Assembly: GCA_902520385.1 (NCBI GenBank)
Contig: CABYOB010000011.1
Location: 1 to 20,453, forward strand
Reading direction: 5' to 3'
DNA from: an uncultured Bacteroidota bacterium
Lineage (GTDB): Bacteria > Bacteroidota > Bacteroidia > Flavobacteriales > TMED113
Length of the DNA stretch: 20,453 bases
The notes beneath the pieces are model-generated. The model searched no databases. It saw only the letters and a list, made by a program, of their open reading frames with translations, and was not told the origin of the DNA. How positions within the stretch are numbered: the stretch's first letter is position 1; each line of letters starts with the position of its first letter. The position numbers and the translations under genes are program-made. Of this stretch, positions 16,269 through 20,453 are shown piece after piece.

Positions 16269-19200
16269 ATGAAAAATTTTATACTTTCTTTGGCAGCAAT
16301 TCTTACGTTTTGTTGCTTCAATATTGTTAATGCTCAATCTTGTATTGATTGCGCAAACACAGGTGGTTTATACTGTGGTGAAGGACTTTCACAAAGTTAC
16401 GTTTCTAATGACTGCGTACCTGCAGGTTGGATAGGTGATGGTGGAACTCCTGATTGTACTAATGGTCTTGATGAAGACCCTGCTTATATAGCTGCCAGTG
16501 GTAATACAGTGTACTGTACAACTACTTGGGGTTCAACAGGTTACTTACCTACAAGTTGGATAAATGATGGGGCGGCAGATTGTGCTGATGGTTCTGATGA
16601 AGGAACAATACCAACTTTAACTGATCTTATGTGTGAACCAGTTAGTTGTGATGGTGTTGTTGGTTGTGATGGTGTTTGTGATAGTGGTGCTGTAGAAGAT
16701 GCTTGTAATGTTTGTGGTGGTGATGGTACTTCTTGTGCAACTGCAATAGCAGTTTCATGTGATGCTGCATCAGATGGTTTTTACGGACCTACGCCAAACA
16801 ATGATTCTCATACATTTACATTTACAGCTCCAGAAGGAGAGACTATGATAATTACATTATCTGGTTCAACAGAAGGAGCACCTTGGGATTACTTAACTGT
16901 AGAAGGTGTAGAAGGAACTATAAGTGGTAATTTATCTGGTCAAGTACTTAATTCAACTTCTAACGTACTTGTTATGACATTTACGTCTGATGGTTCTATT
17001 GGAACTGATGGATTTGGTTGGAGTGCAATTTGTACACCATCTTGTACTGATGCAGATGGAGACGGAGTTTGTGATGATGAAGATCCTTGTGTAGGTGCAT
17101 ATGACGTTTGTGATGTTTGTAACGGAGATGGTACATCTTGTTTACCAGCTAATAATGTTTGTGCAGATGCTGCAGCTTTAGCTTGTGGTGATGCATTAAC
17201 AGCAGATATGACATATGCTACTGATGCAGGTAATTCTGGATCAGGTGGAGACGTATATTATACATTTACAGGTAATGGTGGAGAAGCTACTATCAACACA
17301 TTTGGTAGTTCTTTTGATACTAGATTATGGGTATACTCTGAATGTTCTGATTCATTTGGATGGGATTATGTAACTTATAATGATGACACTAATGGTCTTC
17401 AATCTCAAGTTGTTTTCCAAACTGCAGCTGATGCAACTTATATTGTTGTTGCGGCAGCTTATTCATCATTTACTAACTTAGGTGATGGTGCATTAGCTGT
17501 TTCTGCTTCATGTACTGAGCCGCCACCTGTTTGTAATGATACAGAAGTAGTTTATGCTTGTGGAAGTTTCTGTGGTGAGCATTCTTGGGAAATTACAGGT
17601 TGTGATGGAAGTATTATACTTTCAGGATCTGGTTCTAATGGAGCAAATCAAACAGATTGTGTAGCTCTTCCAGCTGAGTATGTAGTTACAGTTTCAGATC
17701 AGTATAATGACGGATTTGAAGGAACATTAACAATTGGAGGTGTGGATTACACTCCAAGTGCTACTCCAGCTGTTACTGACACATGTCCAGTGCCAACTTG
17801 TGATAATGATGCTGCATGTAATTATGGTCTAGAAGGAGATTGTATATTCCCTCTTCCAGGTACAAATTGTCCTGATGCAAATGGCCTTATTACTTGTGCT
17901 GATCCAACATTCACTCCATTTGTACTTACAGCAAATGATTCTGAAGGAGATGGATGGGACGGTGCTATTATGAATGTTACAGTTGATGATGTTTTATTTG
18001 ATCCTTTAGGATTAGGATTCACATATACATTGGCTTCAGGTGCAACTGAAAGTACTACAGTTTGTTTACCAGGAGGAGTTATCGGTGGCTCGTCTTGTAC
18101 TGAAATTGAAGTTACTTCAGGAGCTTTTCCTGATGAGGTATCTTGGTTTTTATCATCTTATGGTGCGACAATCGTCGGTGGTGGCGCTCCATTTTCAGGT
18201 GAATTAGGTTGTGGTGTTGTTGGTTGTTTAGAAGCTGATGCTTGTAATTATGCAGGAGCGGGTAACACTCTAGGGCCTGATGGGATAGAGTTAACTCCTA
18301 TTGCTACTATAGCAGGAGATTGTACATACCCTGACCTTGATAATAATATAGGATGTGACGGACAGTTTTATTGTCCTGCTCCTAATTTAACTTTTACTCT
18401 AGACATGTATGATTTAAGTGGAAGTGCTGATGGATGGAATGGAAATACTTTCCAAGTGGTTGATTGGGTTACTGGTCAAGTAGTACCAGGCGCTGGTCCA
18501 TTTACTTTTGACGAAACTAATGCAACACTTAGTGCTGATCTTGGTTTATATTATGGAACTGCGCAAGCATGTTTCCCAGCCGATATGGCAACAGGTTGTT
18601 ATGTGATGGAAATTGGTGGAGGTTCTGAAGAATCTCAAGTTGCATGGCACTTATATGGCTATGAAGCATTTGGTTCATATGTAGTAGACTGGTCTGCTGG
18701 TTTGGCTCAAGAATGGTCAGGTGTTGGTGGAGATTTATTGAACGGTGACTCGGGTACTTATCAAGATGCAAATGGTGATTTTGTAGATTGTGGTACTGGT
18801 GAATTCTGTGCTGGTTTCCCAGATTGGAATTCTGGAGTTGGTACTTATGACACTAATAATGATGGTTCAGCAGATGGTTATGACATTGGATATGGATGTC
18901 CTTGTTTAAATGACTCTGCTTTAAATTATGTATTTGATTTAACTTCTGATGAATATGCAGACTGGAATACATTGGGTACTGCATATGGAGAAGTAATTCC
19001 TTCTGGAACTTACGTAAATGATGAAGGAACTACAGTTCCTTATCAAGATCAATCTGATCCTTGTGATTACGGTGCTCCAGCTGTTTTAGGATGTACGAAT
19101 CAATTTGCTACAAACTATAATGTAGCAGCAACAGAAGATGATGGATCATGTACTCCACCTGATTGTGTTGGTTCTGGTACGGATATGGATGCACTTGTTG

Positions 19201-20453
19201 GTCCTTTAGTTTTTGGAGCTTCTCAAGGTGCTATAACTGCAAGTGGTTGTTATGATGGTATACCATTATTATCTGCTGCAATTCCTGGTTTTGGTTGTGA
19301 TACTGATTTATCAGCTTTTACAGATCAAGTTGCACCAGGAACAACTACTAGAGATCTTTGTGGTTGTACTTGTGCTGATATTGTAGTACCTGCATGTGAA
19401 ACAGCGCCGGATGAGGCAAACTGTGAAGTGTGTTGTGTATTTGAAGCAGGTAGTTGGGTGAACTCAAATGTTTATCAACTAGGAGGTGTAGGTGCACCGA
19501 CATTAGCAGGTTCTTCTGCTAATGTTGATGGTGACGATTCAAATGATTGGACACTTACTAACGCTACATGGTCTGAGACGATAGAAAATGCAGATGGTAC
19601 TACTACAGCAATTTATTTAGGAGGTAATTTAGCTTCTAGTTGTTTTAATGGTGATGTTACTGTATCTACAACTTATGGTGTTGATGCAACAACGGGATTA
19701 CCAAACACTGCAGTAGACTTTAGTTTAATTGATCCAGCTGATGATTCAGTAATTTTCAATTCAGTAAGTATACCAAATATGCCTACTGATGCTGATCTTG
19801 CTAACGCAGAGCTTTCAGGAAATGTTGCTGGAGCTGCATCAATAGTTGTTGATGATTCTTTAGATCTTGGATGTGGTTGTGGTCAGCCTGCTGCCGCTGA
19901 AGGATTCTTATGTAATGGCGATCCAGTAGTTTGTGATGGTCCAGGTACAAATAACAATGATGCTGTAGCAGCAGTGTTCTATGGATTTGGATGTGAAGAT
20001 GCGCTAGCTACTATGATGAGTCCTGCTTATGGATTTACAGAAGCTGAAGCTTGTGCTTTTAATGGTATGGTTCCAGCTACTGATGATGATGGCAATATGA
20101 TGTTTAATGAATTTGGGGCACCAGTTATGATTACTATGTTTGATCTTCAAGGTCTTACATTTGGTGATTTCTGTGCTTGTTCTTGTCCTTGTATTGATAC
20201 TAATGCAGATGATATTTGTGATTCAGATCAAACTGCAGATTGTAATGGTGTTCTTGATGGAGATGCTGTGTTAGACAATTGTGGTACTTGTGATAATGAC
20301 ACTTCTAATGACTGTGTACAAGATTGTACTGGTGAATGGGGAGGTTCTGCAGTAGTTGATGCTTGTGGTGAGTGTAACGGAGATGGTTCTTCTTGTGCAC
20401 CTCCTGCAAATAATGTTTGTGCAGATGCTGCAGCTTTAGCTTGTGGTGATGCA
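16269..20453 (+). CDS. Giant Cys/Asp-rich modular secreted protein, N-terminal 1,395 residues (3' end outside window)
   Basis: One frame stays open for 1,395 codons and runs off the right edge. ATG 16269 gives a clean signal peptide (MKNFILSLAAILTF…IVNA, cut near residue 22); ATG 16227 in frame would add 14 residues. Modules: LDL-receptor-A-like halves (WIGDGGTPDC, 54–63; WINDGAADCADGSDE, 97–111); CxxCxGDGxSC motifs (146–156, 281–291, 1366–1376; variant 1338–1349); a CUB-like domain (164–255); a thrombospondin-3-like Ca site DADGDGVCDDEDPC (261–274); a PPC-like domain (295–415) restarting at 1381; DGW/F-type modules (about 474–500, 553–600, 709–780); CNY repeats (511–525, 653–685, 942–961); and CxCxC clusters (1031–1035, 1302–1308). 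By hand count about 88 Cys, no Lys after residue 2 and two Arg. Probably a surface adhesin, perhaps exported by T9SS; the export signal would lie beyond the window. Confidence 0.88.
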   Translation, partial: MKNFILSLAAILTFCCFNIVNAQSCIDCANTGGLYCGEGLSQSYVSNDCVPAGWIGDGGTPDCTNGLDEDPAYIAASGNTVYCTTTWGSTGYLPTSWINDGAADCADGSDEGTIPTLTDLMCEPVSCDGVVGCDGVCDSGAVEDACNVCGGDGTSCATAIAVSCDAASDGFYGPTPNNDSHTFTFTAPEGETMIITLSGSTEGAPWDYLTVEGVEGTISGNLSGQVLNSTSNVLVMTFTSDGSIGTDGFGWSAICTPSCTDADGDGVCDDEDPCVGAYDVCDVCNGDGTSCLPANNVCADAAALACGDALTADMTYATDAGNSGSGGDVYYTFTGNGGEATINTFGSSFDTRLWVYSECSDSFGWDYVTYNDDTNGLQSQVVFQTAADATYIVVAAAYSSFTNLGDGALAVSASCTEPPPVCNDTEVVYACGSFCGEHSWEITGCDGSIILSGSGSNGANQTDCVALPAEYVVTVSDQYNDGFEGTLTIGGVDYTPSATPAVTDTCPVPTCDNDAACNYGLEGDCIFPLPGTNCPDANGLITCADPTFTPFVLTANDSEGDGWDGAIMNVTVDDVLFDPLGLGFTYTLASGATESTTVCLPGGVIGGSSCTEIEVTSGAFPDEVSWFLSSYGATIVGGGAPFSGELGCGVVGCLEADACNYAGAGNTLGPDGIELTPIATIAGDCTYPDLDNNIGCDGQFYCPAPNLTFTLDMYDLSGSADGWNGNTFQVVDWVTGQVVPGAGPFTFDETNATLSADLGLYYGTAQACFPADMATGCYVMEIGGGSEESQVAWHLYGYEAFGSYVVDWSAGLAQEWSGVGGDLLNGDSGTYQDANGDFVDCGTGEFCAGFPDWNSGVGTYDTNNDGSADGYDIGYGCPCLNDSALNYVFDLTSDEYADWNTLGTAYGEVIPSGTYVNDEGTTVPYQDQSDPCDYGAPAVLGCTNQFATNYNVAATEDDGSCTPPDCVGSGTDMDALVGPLVFGASQGAITASGCYDGIPLLSAAIPGFGCDTDLSAFTDQVAPGTTTRDLCGCTCADIVVPACETAPDEANCEVCCVFEAGSWVNSNVYQLGGVGAPTLAGSSANVDGDDSNDWTLTNATWSETIENADGTTTAIYLGGNLASSCFNGDVTVSTTYGVDATTGLPNTAVDFSLIDPADDSVIFNSVSIPNMPTDADLANAELSGNVAGAASIVVDDSLDLGCGCGQPAAAEGFLCNGDPVVCDGPGTNNNDAVAAVFYGFGCEDALATMMSPAYGFTEAEACAFNGMVPATDDDGNMMFNEFGAPVMITMFDLQGLTFGDFCACSCPCIDTNADDICDSDQTADCNGVLDGDAVLDNCGTCDNDTSNDCVQDCTGEWGGSAVVDACGECNGDGSSCAPPANNVCADAAALACGDA
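17109..17195 (+). repeat. Direct repeat, copy 1: CxxC-NGDG-S-C motif plus start of PPC-like domain
   Basis: Codes for residues 281–309 of the giant protein (CDVCNGDGTSC, then LPANNVCADAAALACGDA). The last 45 bp (17151–17195) are identical to 20409–20453 at the window edge. The offset between copies is 3,258 bp, exactly 1,086 codons, so the repeat is in frame. Confidence 0.85.
20364..20453 (+). repeat. Direct repeat, copy 2 (cut by the window edge)
   Basis: Codes for residues 1366–1395 (CGECNGDGSSC, then APPANNVCADAAALACGDA), with one extra Pro codon compared with copy 1. The final 45 bp match copy 1 exactly and the match is still unbroken at the edge, so the true repeat is longer. Upstream of the 45 bp the copies differ at several codons. 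Confidence 0.85.

Noticed and set aside
17822..18771. Two minus-strand frames (17822–18022 and 18529–18771)
   Set aside because: Both lie inside the giant plus-strand gene and give low-complexity peptides that are reverse readings of its codons.
16269..20453. The region as a CRISPR or tandem-repeat noncoding array
   Set aside because: Its repeats are in-frame protein motifs with diverged codons and irregular spacing, and the frame is unbroken, so it is coding.

Overview
The window looks like a piece of an AT-rich chromosome from a marine Bacteroidota, most likely the order Flavobacteriales. Four things point there: the TonB C-terminal domain with its FPGC/KKNFKYP signature, choice-of-anchor L surface proteins ending in type B T9SS (CHU_C-type) sorting domains, a cyoE–cox III–cox III–cox IV–sco gene order, and a very acidic, cysteine-rich modular surface protein with CxxCxGDGxSC and CNYN..DDGSC repeats. 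These are judgements from recalled families; no database was searched. No rRNA, tRNA, CRISPR array, transposase or phage gene was seen.

Layout. (1) 1–2257: the 3' part of a TonB-like energy transducer, a short UDP-glucose/GDP-mannose dehydrogenase-type gene, and galE facing it on the other strand; the last two concern nucleotide sugars. (2) 2318–6749: a rightward cluster for cytochrome c oxidase (heme O synthase, two subunit III-type proteins, subunit IV, a Sco copper chaperone and a tiny CxxC membrane protein) ending in tsaB of the tRNA t6A pathway. Spacing is tight and several genes overlap, as in an operon. Subunits I and II are outside the window. (3) 6742–8127: an M20 dipeptidase on the minus strand. 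(4) 8254–14486: two tandem paralogous secreted proteins with choice-of-anchor L, Calx-beta-like, Ig/PKD-like and T9SS type B C-terminal domains. (5) 14479–15987: gpmI (glycolysis) on the minus strand. (6) 16269 to the right edge: one uninterrupted frame of 1,395 codons with a signal peptide, no stop inside the window, and a long row of Cys/Asp/Gly-rich extracellular modules. It is the 5' part of a giant surface protein.

The main point of interest is region 6. As translated by hand, the fragment has no lysine after residue 2 and only two arginines, but about 88 cysteines. It combines LDL-receptor-A-like, CUB-like, thrombospondin-type-3-like and PPC-like modules. At the right edge it begins to repeat a module seen 3.26 kb earlier, with 45 bp of exact DNA identity running into the edge. 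Together with the two T9SS proteins just upstream, much of the right half of the window is given over to surface display. A second theme is compactness: all three tail-to-tail gene pairs overlap by 4–8 bp, leaving no room for intergenic terminators.
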